Positions 46,857-56,445 of a DNA stretch of 64,000 bases are shown here, piece after piece (within the stretch, counting starts at the first letter, position 1; each line of letters opens with the position of its first letter). Source of the DNA: Clostridiales bacterium (GTDB taxonomy: Bacteria > Bacillota > Clostridia > Christensenellales > Aristaeellaceae); the NCBI GenBank assembly GCA_015056175.1, contig SVGT01000007.1:1-64000 (forward strand), given 5' to 3'. The notes under the pieces were generated by a model, which did not search any database, was not told where the DNA came from, and saw only the letters and a program-made list of their open reading frames with translations. A program made the translations under genes and the position numbers.

Positions 46857-47531
46857 ATGATTTATTACGTGGAAGATGACGACAATATCCGGGAGCTTGT
46901 GATCTACACCCTGCGCCAGATGGGCATGCCTGCCAAAGGCTTTGCGGAAGGCTCGGGGTTTCTTTCCGCCCTTGAAAAGGAGCTGCCCGACCTGGTGCTG
47001 CTGGACGTGATGCTGCCCGGCGAGGACGGCCTTTCCCTGCTCCGCCGGCTCCGTGCCGATGCACGCACCGCCGCGCTGCCCGTGATCATGCTCACCGCAA
47101 AGGGCGCAGAGTTTGACAAGGTGCAGGGGCTGGATCTGGGCGCGGACGATTATATTACCAAGCCCTTTGGCATGGCCGAATTGGTGGCGCGCATCCGTGC
47201 CCGGCTGCGCCGCACTGCAGCACGCCCCGCGGAGGATTTGCTCACCCATGGCGATCTGCACATCGACAAGCGTGCACACCGGGTCTTTGTCTGCGGCGAA
47301 GAAAAGACGCTGACCCTCAAGGAATACGAGCTGTTGCTGCTGCTTATGGAAAACGGCGGCGCTGCGTTCACCAGAGAGCAGCTATTGGACCGGGTGTGGG
47401 ATATGAGCTATGAAGGCGGCACCCGCACGGTGGACGTGCATATCCAAACCCTGCGCGCCAAGCTGGGCCCCTGCGGCGCGCTGATTGAAACAGTGCGCGG
47501 CGTGGGCTACCGGCTGGGAGGCGGCAAATGA
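46857..47531 (+). CDS. OmpR/PhoB-family response regulator
   Basis: IYYVEDDDNIRELVIYTLRQMG; LLDVMLPGEDGLSLL; LTAKGAEFDKVQGLDLGADDYITKPFG; winged helix C-terminus. Confidence 0.95.
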   Translation: MIYYVEDDDNIRELVIYTLRQMGMPAKGFAEGSGFLSALEKELPDLVLLDVMLPGEDGLSLLRRLRADARTAALPVIMLTAKGAEFDKVQGLDLGADDYITKPFGMAELVARIRARLRRTAARPAEDLLTHGDLHIDKRAHRVFVCGEEKTLTLKEYELLLLLMENGGAAFTREQLLDRVWDMSYEGGTRTVDVHIQTLRAKLGPCGALIETVRGVGYRLGGGK

Positions 47532-49183
47532 CACGGCGCATATTTTCCACCATCCTGATCACCGCCGTTGTGGCCGTGCTGCTGGCCTCGTTCCTCATGG
47601 CGGGAACCGTGTATGCCGCATACGAGGAACGCATCACAGGCGAATTGCGCAGCAAAGCAGACCACATCGTCCAGGCGCTGAACCATCTGACGGATGACGA
47701 AGCATATCTGGCGGATCTTGTTTCCTCCGAGCGCATCACGCTGATCAATCAGGACGGCGTCGTCATTTTTGACAACATATTGGATGAAGGCAGCCTCTCC
47801 GACCACAGCGACCGCCCGGAGGTCATGGAGGCAATCCAAACAGGCGCCGGGGAAAGCAGGCGGTATTCGGATTCCCTGGCTCAGATGACCCACTATATCG
47901 CCCGCCGCACCCAGGATGGCAGCATCCTGCGTATCTCTTATACCCGCAGCTCCATCTTCGGTGTGTTCGCGGATCTGGTTCCCCAGTTGATCTGCATGCT
48001 GCTGGCCGTCACCGGGCTTTCGCTGCTCATCGCCCGGATCTCTGCCAAAATGATCGTGGCGCCCGTCAACAACCTGAACCTGAAGGCGCCCCTTGAAAAT
48101 GACGTGTACGATGAGTTGACGCCCCTGCTCACCCGTATGGACCGGCAGTACACCCAAATCCGTCAGCACATGCACGACCTGGAGCAGGCGCAGAGCGAGA
48201 TCAACGCCATTATGGAAGGCATGCAGGAGGGCATGATCCTGCTGGACAAAAACAATCAGCTGCTTACCGCCAACGAAAGCGCCGCCGTGCTGTTCGATCC
48301 GGGTGCGACGCCCGAAATTGGCGCGCCGCTCTCCGCCCTGTGCCATGATGACGCCATCCTTGCCATCGTCCGGGATGCGCAGCATGGCAAAAGCGGCGAT
48401 GCGCTGCTGCGCAAGGACGGCAAAACCCACCGCTGCTTTGCCTCCCCCGTCATGCACAGAAAGAAAATCGGCGGCGTAGTGCTTCTGATCATGGATATTT
48501 CCGCCCAGTACGCGGCAGAAGAAAGCCGCAGGGAGTTTTCCGCCAACGTATCTCACGAGCTGAAAACGCCGCTTACGGCCATTTCCGGTTTTGCGGAGAT
48601 CATCCGTGACGGCATTGCAAGGCCGGAGGATATTCCGTCCTTTGCAGGCAAAATTCACGCAGAATCCAAGCGTCTGCTGACGCTGGTCAACGATATTCTG
48701 GATCTGTCGCGGCTGGACGAAAAGCAGTCGCTTGGGCAAATGGAGGAAGTGCAGCTGCTGCCGCTCCTCCACCGGCTTTACGAAAGCTTCCGTCCCATTG
48801 CCGCGGACAAGGGCGTTTCCCTGACCATCCGCGGCACGGAGCAGTGCATTATGGGCTATCCCATGCTGCTTGAAGAGCTGTTCCACAACCTGATCGACAA
48901 CGCCGTCAAGTACACCCCTGCCGGCGGCAGCGTGACCGTCACGCTGGCCAAGGATGCAGATCACGTCCTGTGTACGGTGGAGGACACCGGCATCGGCATC
49001 CCAAAGGAGCACATTCCCCACATTTACGAACGCTTCTACCGGGTGGACAAAAGCCACTCCCGGCAGACGGGCGGCACCGGTCTTGGGCTTGCCATCGTCA
49101 AACACACCGCAGAGGCGCACGGCGCCCAGCTTACGCTGCAAAGCACCGTAGGCAAGGGCACCCGCATCAGCGTCCGTTTCTGA
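47528..49183 (+). CDS. PhoR-like sensor histidine kinase
   Basis: FSANVSHELKTPLTAISGFAEIIRDG (H box), HNLIDNAVKYTP, ENTGIGIP-like EDTGIGIPKEHIPHIYERFYRVDKSHSRQTGGTGLGLAIVKH. Confidence 0.95.
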   Translation: MTRRIFSTILITAVVAVLLASFLMAGTVYAAYEERITGELRSKADHIVQALNHLTDDEAYLADLVSSERITLINQDGVVIFDNILDEGSLSDHSDRPEVMEAIQTGAGESRRYSDSLAQMTHYIARRTQDGSILRISYTRSSIFGVFADLVPQLICMLLAVTGLSLLIARISAKMIVAPVNNLNLKAPLENDVYDELTPLLTRMDRQYTQIRQHMHDLEQAQSEINAIMEGMQEGMILLDKNNQLLTANESAAVLFDPGATPEIGAPLSALCHDDAILAIVRDAQHGKSGDALLRKDGKTHRCFASPVMHRKKIGGVVLLIMDISAQYAAEESRREFSANVSHELKTPLTAISGFAEIIRDGIARPEDIPSFAGKIHAESKRLLTLVNDILDLSRLDEKQSLGQMEEVQLLPLLHRLYESFRPIAADKGVSLTIRGTEQCIMGYPMLLEELFHNLIDNAVKYTPAGGSVTVTLAKDADHVLCTVEDTGIGIPKEHIPHIYERFYRVDKSHSRQTGGTGLGLAIVKHTAEAHGAQLTLQSTVGKGTRISVRF

Positions 49184-49196
49184 TTTTTCCGCCTTT

Positions 49197-49222
49197 CAGC
49201 GCCTGATATCAGGCGCTGTTTT
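49197..49222 (+). terminator. 22-bp perfect palindrome, terminator-like
   Basis: CAGCGCCTGATATCAGGCGCTG followed by TTTTC. Confidence 0.75.
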
Positions 49223-49225
49223 CAT

Positions 49226-49242
49226 TTTACACAGATTTTACA
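49226..49242 (+). promoter_or_regulatory. Pho-box-like direct repeat
   Basis: TTTACA-N5-TTTACA (11-bp spacing), upstream of a TACAAT (49279-49284) and a Na/Pi cotransporter gene. Confidence 0.6.
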
Positions 49243-49332
49243 AAGGGCTGATTCAACCGTGACCTGTACATGCTACATTACAATGGTAAACTCCGCATAT
49301 TACACACGATGATCGATTGCGAGGGATTCACC

Positions 49333-51081
49333 ATGAACTACACCAACGTTCTGTCTTTGATTGGCGGTCTGGCCATTTTCCTGTACGGCATGACCATGAT
49401 GGGCGATGCCCTGGAGCGCTTTGCAGGCAACCGCCTCAAGAGCATCCTCACCCGCCTGACGTCCAATCCCCTGTCCGGATTCCTGCTGGGTCTGGGCGTT
49501 ACTGCCGTCATTCAATCCTCCTCCGCCACGACGGTCATGGTCGTTGGTTTTGTCAACTCCGGCATCATGACGCTGGCGCAGAGCGTGTACATCATCATGG
49601 GCGCCAACGTGGGTACCTCCGTCACCGCTTGGCTGATCAGCCTTGCAGGTCTGGACGGCAGCGCCTGGTACATCACCATGTTCAAGCCCAGCACCTTTAC
49701 GCCCATTCTGGCCCTGATCGGCATCATCCTGATCATGTCCGCCAAAAAGCAGCGCAAAAAGGATCTGGCCTGCATCCTGCTGGGCTTTGCCATTCTCATG
49801 TTCGGCATGGACATGATGAGCGACGCCGTGAAACCCCTGAAGGACATGCCTTCTTTTACCAACCTGATGACCATGTTCCAGAACCCCGTTATGGGCGTGC
49901 TGGTAGGTGCGGTGCTGACGGCCATCATCCAGTCCTCCTCCGCCTCCGTGGGTATCCTGCAGGCGCTGTCCCTCACCGGCACGGTATCCTACGCCGCCGC
50001 CATTCCCATCATCATGGGTCAGAACATCGGCACCTGCGTCACCGCACTGCTTTCCTCCGTGGGCGCCACCAAGGACGCCCGCCGCGCCTCCATGGTGCAC
50101 CTGTGCTTTAACATTGTGGGCGTGATCGTATGGCTCACCGTGTTCTGCCTGTTCCGCTGGATCGCAGATCCCGCATTCCTGAATCAGGCCATTTCTCCCT
50201 TCGGCATCGCCGTGGCACACAGCTGCTTCAACATTCTGGCCACCTGCACGCTGGCGCCCTTTGGCAGGCAGCTGGCGGCACTGGCTACCCGACTGGTACC
50301 CGAAGGCAAGCAGAAGCAGGAGATCGCCATGCTGGACGAGCGCCTGTTCGTCACCCCCGCCATTGCCCTGGAGCGCAGCCACGAAGTGCTGCTGGACATG
50401 GCCGACCTGAGCATCCGCTCCCTGAAGGATTCCCTGCAGCTTCTGGACAAATACGATGAGAAAAAAGCCGATCGAATCGTGGATGACGAGAGCAGGGTGG
50501 ACATGTACGAGGATAAGCTGGGCACTTATCTGGTCAAGCTGACCGCCCAGCCGCTCAGCGCCCAGGACAGCCGCGAATTGACCAAGTACCTCCACATGAT
50601 CGGCGATCTGGAGCGCATCAGCGACCATGCCGTCAACCTGATGGAATCCGCGCAGGAGTTGCATGAAAAGCAGCTGTCCTTCTCCGCAGACGCCAAAAAG
50701 GAACTGATGACGCTGTGCAGCGCCATTGACGAGATTCTGAGCAATGCGCTAACCTCACTCCATCAGGAGAATCTGACCGTGGCCGGTCACGTAGAGCCCC
50801 TGGAGCAGGTGATCGACCGCCTGACCAAACTGATCCGCAGCCATCACATCGACCGCCTCACCCGCGGCGACTGCACCACGGAAATGGGCTTTATCCTGAG
50901 CGATATTCTGACCAATCTGGAACGCGTCTCCGACCACTGCTCCAACATCGCCGTAGCCATCATCGAGATCGCAGCCGGCGCCTTCGACGTGCATGAGTAT
51001 CTGCAGCGTGTCAAGGAAGGCCCGGGCGATTATCGGGAAAACTTTGAAATGTACCTGCGCAAATACAGCCTGCAGGCGTAA
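49333..51081 (+). CDS. Na/Pi cotransporter family protein with PhoU-like C-terminus
   Basis: LIGGLAIFLYGMTMMGDALERFAGNRLKSILTRLTSNPLSGFLLGLGVTAVIQSSSATTVMVVGFVNSG; second QSSSASVG repeat. Confidence 0.95.
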   Translation: MNYTNVLSLIGGLAIFLYGMTMMGDALERFAGNRLKSILTRLTSNPLSGFLLGLGVTAVIQSSSATTVMVVGFVNSGIMTLAQSVYIIMGANVGTSVTAWLISLAGLDGSAWYITMFKPSTFTPILALIGIILIMSAKKQRKKDLACILLGFAILMFGMDMMSDAVKPLKDMPSFTNLMTMFQNPVMGVLVGAVLTAIIQSSSASVGILQALSLTGTVSYAAAIPIIMGQNIGTCVTALLSSVGATKDARRASMVHLCFNIVGVIVWLTVFCLFRWIADPAFLNQAISPFGIAVAHSCFNILATCTLAPFGRQLAALATRLVPEGKQKQEIAMLDERLFVTPAIALERSHEVLLDMADLSIRSLKDSLQLLDKYDEKKADRIVDDESRVDMYEDKLGTYLVKLTAQPLSAQDSRELTKYLHMIGDLERISDHAVNLMESAQELHEKQLSFSADAKKELMTLCSAIDEILSNALTSLHQENLTVAGHVEPLEQVIDRLTKLIRSHHIDRLTRGDCTTEMGFILSDILTNLERVSDHCSNIAVAIIEIAAGAFDVHEYLQRVKEGPGDYRENFEMYLRKYSLQA

Positions 51082-51159
51082 ACAAAAAAAGCTCTGTACC
51101 CAGGGAGCGTGATGAAAAGGAAGAGTTATCCTTCACTTACCATTATGCAAATAATGAAA

Positions 51160-51190
51160 CCGCAAGCCTTTGAATGGCTTGCGGTTTTGT
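51160..51190 (+). terminator. Terminator-like hairpin
   Basis: AACCGCAAGCC tttgaat GGCTTGCGGTTTT. Confidence 0.75.
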
Positions 51191-51247
51191 GTAGTGCTGT
51201 GATAGAATGAAAGCGATAAACTTGAATTTATAGAAGGGAACGATAAT

Positions 51248-51691
51248 ATGATACGACATGCAACGATAGCAGATGCATCAAGAATAGCAGAAATATTGAT
51301 ATTTACAAAGAGAATGAATTATAGAAAGATTTTTCAGAATGATAAGGTATCATTTGGAGAAATGCAAGTATACCCATTGGCAAAAAGTTATATTGATAAT
51401 TCGGATGAATTGGAGGGAATATGGGTTTATGATGATGAATTTGTTAAAGGAGTAATACATCATGATGGAAAACAGATTGTAGAATTGTATGTTGATTCAT
51501 TTTTTGAAAATCAAGGGATTGGGAGTAAGCTTATAAAATATGCTATTGAGCAGCTAGATTGTGATTTTTTATGGGTTCTTGAAAAGAATATAAAGGCAAT
51601 ACGATTTTATCAAAGGCACGGTTTTGTGATTACAGATGAAAAACAATATGAAGAAGGCACAACAGAATATATTGTCAAAATGAAGCGATAA
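51248..51691 (+). CDS. GNAT family N-acetyltransferase (AT-rich gene)
   Basis: MIRHATIADASRIAEILIFTKR; IVELYVDSFFENQGIGSKLIKYAIEQ; FYQRHGFVITDE. Confidence 0.93.
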   Translation: MIRHATIADASRIAEILIFTKRMNYRKIFQNDKVSFGEMQVYPLAKSYIDNSDELEGIWVYDDEFVKGVIHHDGKQIVELYVDSFFENQGIGSKLIKYAIEQLDCDFLWVLEKNIKAIRFYQRHGFVITDEKQYEEGTTEYIVKMKR

Positions 51692-51793
51692 CTTCCAATT
51701 TGTCGGGCAGACGAAAAATGAATTCCCATCTTTTTATGAGGACGCAATTATACGCACGGCATCCGTGCATTGCGTTTGTATACCTACGTATGC

Positions 51794-51826
51794 AAAGGAG
51801 CATCTAAACGTCGGATGCTCCTTTGT
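51794..51826. terminator. Terminator-like hairpin
   Basis: AAAGGAGCATC taaacgtcg GATGCTCCTTT, 11-bp perfect stem. Confidence 0.6.
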
Positions 51827-51889
51827 TCGTTGCTGGATAAATTGTTCCTTAAGAATTCTCCCGCCAGTGGTACAGAGCTTTTTGATTGC

Positions 51890-52435
51890 TCAGTCATTGA
51901 AAAGCACAATGCCAAAGTAGGTCACGGTATTGGCGCCGTTGATGTACTTAAGGCCCGTCCCCTCCGTGGTCCTGTACACGTCCACGCCGTACATTTCCAG
52001 CGAAGAGAGGGCTTTATCCGGCATCCGGCAGGGCTCGTTATCCAGAATGGTGCATCTTTCGCACAGCCCGCAGCCGCCCTTGCCCAAGTGCAGCATCTCC
52101 TTGCCCAGCTGGGGCTTTACCGCCTCGTTGATGCGCTGACACAATCGCACGTGCTCGTCGCCTACCTCTGTCATGCCCTCAAAATCAAAGCTGTCTTCAA
52201 TATCACCGATCAATTGATACCACAAGCCGTATTTGAAGGAGCGCACTTTATCCATCAGCGTATCAATATCGCCAATGGTGGGCGAGCACATCCAGCACTT
52301 CTGATACATGCCGCAGCCGTTATCCTCGCAGATCTTCCGGAAGGAAGCGCTCATCACGATCTTGTCCGTGGGGATGATCACCGCCTTGGTGGCGCCTGCA
52401 TCCAGCGCCAGCTGCACCAAATCCTGTCTGTCCAT
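51890..52435 (-). CDS. DUF2284-like metal-binding protein
   Basis: CEDNGCGMYQKCWMCSPTIGDI; GGCGLCERCTILDNEPCRMPDKALSSLEMYGVDV Cys-rich pattern. Confidence 0.85.
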   Translation of the reverse strand: MDRQDLVQLALDAGATKAVIIPTDKIVMSASFRKICEDNGCGMYQKCWMCSPTIGDIDTLMDKVRSFKYGLWYQLIGDIEDSFDFEGMTEVGDEHVRLCQRINEAVKPQLGKEMLHLGKGGCGLCERCTILDNEPCRMPDKALSSLEMYGVDVYRTTEGTGLKYINGANTVTYFGIVLFND

Positions 52436-52645
52436 ATCGGCCTCCGAAAGATGCGTATTATCAATCAGGCATCTGTTTTTTCTTATTCTATCACAGATTT
52501 CCCTTTGCAGGCAACGTTTTTTGCCGTTTTCTCTTTCCTTCCGATATGCCGGTCAACTTTTTCTTTTCTTTTTTCCGTTTTCGCGGTATGATATAGGCAG
52601 AAAAAAGTACATGCTGCGGCCTGACCGCACCCGGGAGGAACATAT

Positions 52646-53893
52646 ATGGCAACTCGTTTTCAGGAAGCTGCGCAGCGCTATGCCCGTCTGAACGTGGACG
52701 CAGAGCTGGCGATGAAGAAGCTGAGTACATTCCCCATCTCCATCCACTGCTGGCAGGGCGATGACGTGACCGGCTTTGAAAACAGCGGCGAAGCACTGTC
52801 CGGCGGCATCCAGACCACCGGCAATTACCCAGGCAAAGCCCGCAATTTTCAGGAACTGACGGCGGATTTTGATCTGGCACTGTCCCTGATCCCCGGCATG
52901 AAGCGCATCAATTTGCACGCTTCCTATTCGGTGCAGCAGGGCGCCTTTCACGACCGCGACGCCCTTACGCCCGAAGATTTTGCCCCCTGGGTGGAATATG
53001 CCAAAGCGCGCGGCCTGGGGATCGATTTTAACCCCACCTTCTTTTCCCATCCCATGGTGAAGGACGGCCTCACCCTGTCCAGCCCGGATGAACAGGTGCG
53101 CGCCTTCTGGGTGCGCCACGGCATCGCCTGCCGCAGGATTGCCGCGCATTTTGCCAGGGAGCTTCACACCCACTGCCTGTGCAACGTGTGGATCCCCGAC
53201 GGTCTCAAGGACGTGCCTGCCGACCGGCTGACGCCCCGTTTGCTCCTGCGAGATTCGCTGGACCAGATCTTTGCAGAAAAACTACCCGGCGTCATCGACT
53301 GCGTGGAAAGCAAGGTGTTCGGCATCGGCGTGGAAGCGTATACCGTGGGCAGCAGCGAGTTTTACATGGGGTATGCCGCCACCCATCCCGGCGTATACGA
53401 TCTGATGGACAACGGCCATTACCATCCCACCGAGACGATCAGCGATAAGCTGCCTGCCATGCTGTGCTTCTTTGACAAAATTCCGCTGCACGTGACCCGC
53501 CCCATGCGCTGGGACAGCGATCACGTGGTGCGCTTTGACGATGAGATCCGCGAGATCGCCACGGAGATCGTCCGCAACGACGCCATGGACAAGGTGCTGT
53601 GCGGTCTTGACTATTTTGACGCCTCCATCAATCGCGTGGCCGCCTGGGTCATCGGCACCCGCAACATGCAAAAAGCCCTGCTCTACGCCCTCACACAGCC
53701 CCACGAAACCCTGAAAAAGCTGCAGCAGGAGGGCGATTTTACCCGCCTTTTGATGCTGCAGGAGGAGTGCAAAACATTGCCCTTCGGGGATATCTGGGAA
53801 GCGTACTGCGAAAGGATGGGTGTGCCCGGGGATGACAGCTGGTACCGGCAGATCCTGGACTACGAAAGCACCGTGCTGAAGGAGAGAACATAA
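52646..53893 (+). CDS. rhaA: L-rhamnose isomerase
   Basis: PISIHCWQGDDVTGFE…GGIQTTGNYPGKARN; MKRINLHASY; SEFYMGYAATHPGVYDLMDNGHYHPTE. Confidence 0.96.
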   Translation: MATRFQEAAQRYARLNVDAELAMKKLSTFPISIHCWQGDDVTGFENSGEALSGGIQTTGNYPGKARNFQELTADFDLALSLIPGMKRINLHASYSVQQGAFHDRDALTPEDFAPWVEYAKARGLGIDFNPTFFSHPMVKDGLTLSSPDEQVRAFWVRHGIACRRIAAHFARELHTHCLCNVWIPDGLKDVPADRLTPRLLLRDSLDQIFAEKLPGVIDCVESKVFGIGVEAYTVGSSEFYMGYAATHPGVYDLMDNGHYHPTETISDKLPAMLCFFDKIPLHVTRPMRWDSDHVVRFDDEIREIATEIVRNDAMDKVLCGLDYFDASINRVAAWVIGTRNMQKALLYALTQPHETLKKLQQEGDFTRLLMLQEECKTLPFGDIWEAYCERMGVPGDDSWYRQILDYESTVLKERT

Positions 53894-54718
53894 ATGAGCA
53901 TTCTGAATCTGGACGTACTGAAAAACTATATCCGCGCCTGTAACGACGGCTGGGAGCTGGATTGGCACGAGCGCAACGGCGGCAATCTGACCTATCTGAT
54001 GAGCGCCGAGGAGGTAGCAGCCTGCCGTCCCTACTTTAAGTCTGTGCCCGGCGAATGGGTTCAAATGGATGTGCAGGCGGATAATCTGAAAAACGCCTAT
54101 TTCCTGTCCACCGGCAGCGGCAAGTACTTCCGCAACGTGGTGCTCGCTCCGCAGGACAACATCTGCATCCTGGAGATCAACGACGCCGGCGACAGCTGGC
54201 GCATCGTATGGGGGTTGGAAAAGGGCGGAAAGCCCACCAGCGAATTCCCCAGCCATTTCCTCAACCACAGCGTGCGTCTGCGAGCGACGGACGGCAAAAA
54301 CCGGGTGATCTATCACGCCCACCCCGCCAACATCATCGCCATGACCTATATCCTGCCGCTTACACACCGCGCCTTTTCAAGAGCGCTGTGGCAAAGCGCC
54401 ACCGAATGCCCCGTGGTTTTCCCCCAGGGCGTGGGCGTGGTGGAATGGATGGTGCCCGGCGGACGGGATATCGCGCTGGCCACCAGCAAGCTGATGCAGG
54501 AATTCCCCGCCGCCGTATGGGCGCACCACGGCCTGTTTGTGTCCGGTCAGGATCTGGACGAGGCCTTCGGCCTGATGCATACCATCGAAAAGGCAGCGCA
54601 AATCTACATGCTGGTCACCTCCTCCGGGCATCCCGTCATGCAGACCATTTCGGATGACGCCATGCGCGCCATCGCCAACGACTTTGGCCTGACGCTGCGG
54701 GAAGAATTCCTGGATTAA
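53894..54718 (+). CDS. rhaD: Rhamnulose-1-phosphate aldolase
   Basis: WHERNGGNLTYLMS; VIYHAHPANIIAMTYI; PQGVGVVEWMVPGG; VWAHHGLFVSGQDLDEAFGLMHTIEKAAQ. Confidence 0.95.
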   Translation: MSILNLDVLKNYIRACNDGWELDWHERNGGNLTYLMSAEEVAACRPYFKSVPGEWVQMDVQADNLKNAYFLSTGSGKYFRNVVLAPQDNICILEINDAGDSWRIVWGLEKGGKPTSEFPSHFLNHSVRLRATDGKNRVIYHAHPANIIAMTYILPLTHRAFSRALWQSATECPVVFPQGVGVVEWMVPGGRDIALATSKLMQEFPAAVWAHHGLFVSGQDLDEAFGLMHTIEKAAQIYMLVTSSGHPVMQTISDDAMRAIANDFGLTLREEFLD

Positions 54719-54730
54719 CGGGAGGCTTCC

Positions 54731-55324
54731 GTGAACGTAAGACAAGCGCTGACTGATCTGAAGGGAAATGATCCTCTGATCCGCCTCAATGACGTGGAGG
54801 TTGATCCTGCCTCTGTCCGCGCCGTCCTGATCAACGAAGTGGTGCCCGAGGATCCCAGACAGGATTTTTACGGCAGCAGCGGAGAACTGTATCTTTCTAC
54901 CACCCTTCCTCTCTTTCAAAAGGCAGGCCTTAACGTCCGCAGCATCCGGGACATTCTGGATCTGGGCATCTACATCACCAACGCTGTAAAAATGCCCAAA
55001 ACAGCCTACGCCGTTGATCCGGAAAACATGGACCAAAGCCTGCCCTGGCTGGAAGCAGAGCTCGCGCTGTTCCCGAATGTCAAGGTGATCCTCCTCATGG
55101 GCGACGTGGCCAAGAAAATGTACAACCGCATCGCGCGAAAAACACTGCAGCGGAATGTGATCCCATCCCTGGCCACCTACAAGCTGCGCGGCACGCCCTT
55201 TTACCACGGCGATATCCGCGTGATGCCCTCCTACATCATGACGGGCGGCAACATATTGATCGAAAAGAGCAAAATGCAGATGGCAGCAGAGGACATTGCA
55301 GAAATGTACCGGCTCATCCGCTGA
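54731..55324 (+). CDS. Uracil-DNA glycosylase-family protein
   Basis: VRAVLINEVVPEDPRQDFYG…ILDLGIYITNAVKMPKT…VKVILLMGDVAKKMYN; C-terminal MPSYIMTGGN. Confidence 0.7.
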   Translation: MNVRQALTDLKGNDPLIRLNDVEVDPASVRAVLINEVVPEDPRQDFYGSSGELYLSTTLPLFQKAGLNVRSIRDILDLGIYITNAVKMPKTAYAVDPENMDQSLPWLEAELALFPNVKVILLMGDVAKKMYNRIARKTLQRNVIPSLATYKLRGTPFYHGDIRVMPSYIMTGGNILIEKSKMQMAAEDIAEMYRLIR

Positions 55325-55341
55325 TTTGGGCACAATAAAAC

Positions 55342-55377
55342 GCCGGCGTGCAAATGCACCCGGCGTTTTTGTTTTGC
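55342..55377. terminator. Terminator-like hairpin between convergent genes
   Basis: ACGCCGGcGTGcaaatgCACcCGGCGTTTTTGTTTT. Confidence 0.75.
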
Positions 55378-56421
55378 TTAGTTGTTTTCCTTCTTCTGCA
55401 GCATTACGGCCGCGATTACGATGACGCCCTTGAACGCCTCGCGCAGGAAGGGCGGCACGCCGATCAGGTTGAGCAGGTTGTTCATCACAGCCAGGATCAG
55501 CATACCCAGCACAGTACCCACCACGGAGCCCTTGCCGCCGCTCATGCTGGTGCCGCCGATGATGACCGCCGCGATGGCGTCCATCTCATAGCCACTGCCG
55601 GCGTTGGCATAGTCCATACTGCCGATACGGGAGATCTGGATCACCGCGGTGACCGCCACCAGCATGCCCATCAGTGCATACACGCGGCGCTTGACCTTGT
55701 TCACATTCACGCCGGAAAGGCGGCTGGTGCGCTCGTTGGAACCCACAGCGAACACCTGACGGCCAAAGGCGGTATGCTTACTGACGATGTAGAGGAGCAC
55801 GGCGATGACCAGCCAGTAAATGATGGGCAGGATCAGTTCGCCGCCGATGCGGGTGCCGGTGATGGCCAGGAAGCCCTTGGGCACGGTGGGGTTGGACTGG
55901 ATGGTCATCTGCTGGGTCACACTGCGGCAGATCTTCATCATACCCAGCGTGGCAATGAAGGGCGGCAATTTGCCCTTGGATACCAGAAGGCCCGTGCATT
56001 CGCCCAGCAGCATGCCCACAATGAGCCCCGCCACGATGGCAATGGCATAGGCAGGTACGCCGGTGATGCCAATCGTCTGCAGCCAGCCGTTTGCGCCACT
56101 GTCGATCATGGCCATGACCACAGCGCCGATGGTGACCATGGTGGAGCCAACCGCCAGATCAATGCCGCCGGAAATGATGACGAAGGTCATGCCCAGCGCC
56201 ACAATGCCCACGCCTGCGTTATTACGCAGGATGTTGATCCAGTTCCTGCCCCAGGCGGTAAACCAATCGCCAAGGGTGGGATAATCAAAGCCCAGCGCCA
56301 GCGTCTGCAGCACGATCATCACCAGCAGCGCACAGCCCGTGGAAAAGAGCGGTTTGTTTTTCCAGCAGTCCGCCAGAAACTGGAAGAAATTCTTTTTCTT
56401 CATCGAAGTAACCATGTTCAT
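55378..56421 (-). CDS. Sugar ABC transporter permease (RbsC-like)
   Basis: MTFVIISGGIDLAVGSTMVTIGAVVMAMI; MDAIAAVIIGGTSMSGGKGSVVGTVLGMLILAVMNNLLNLIGV. Confidence 0.95.
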   Translation of the reverse strand: MNMVTSMKKKNFFQFLADCWKNKPLFSTGCALLVMIVLQTLALGFDYPTLGDWFTAWGRNWINILRNNAGVGIVALGMTFVIISGGIDLAVGSTMVTIGAVVMAMIDSGANGWLQTIGITGVPAYAIAIVAGLIVGMLLGECTGLLVSKGKLPPFIATLGMMKICRSVTQQMTIQSNPTVPKGFLAITGTRIGGELILPIIYWLVIAVLLYIVSKHTAFGRQVFAVGSNERTSRLSGVNVNKVKRRVYALMGMLVAVTAVIQISRIGSMDYANAGSGYEMDAIAAVIIGGTSMSGGKGSVVGTVLGMLILAVMNNLLNLIGVPPFLREAFKGVIVIAAVMLQKKENN

Positions 56422-56445
56422 ATCCTCCTGTACCGCATTTCCACA

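Noticed and set aside
51100-51830. Possible transposon around the GNAT gene
   Set aside because: No transposase, integrase or matching terminal inverted repeats seen; kept only as a composition anomaly
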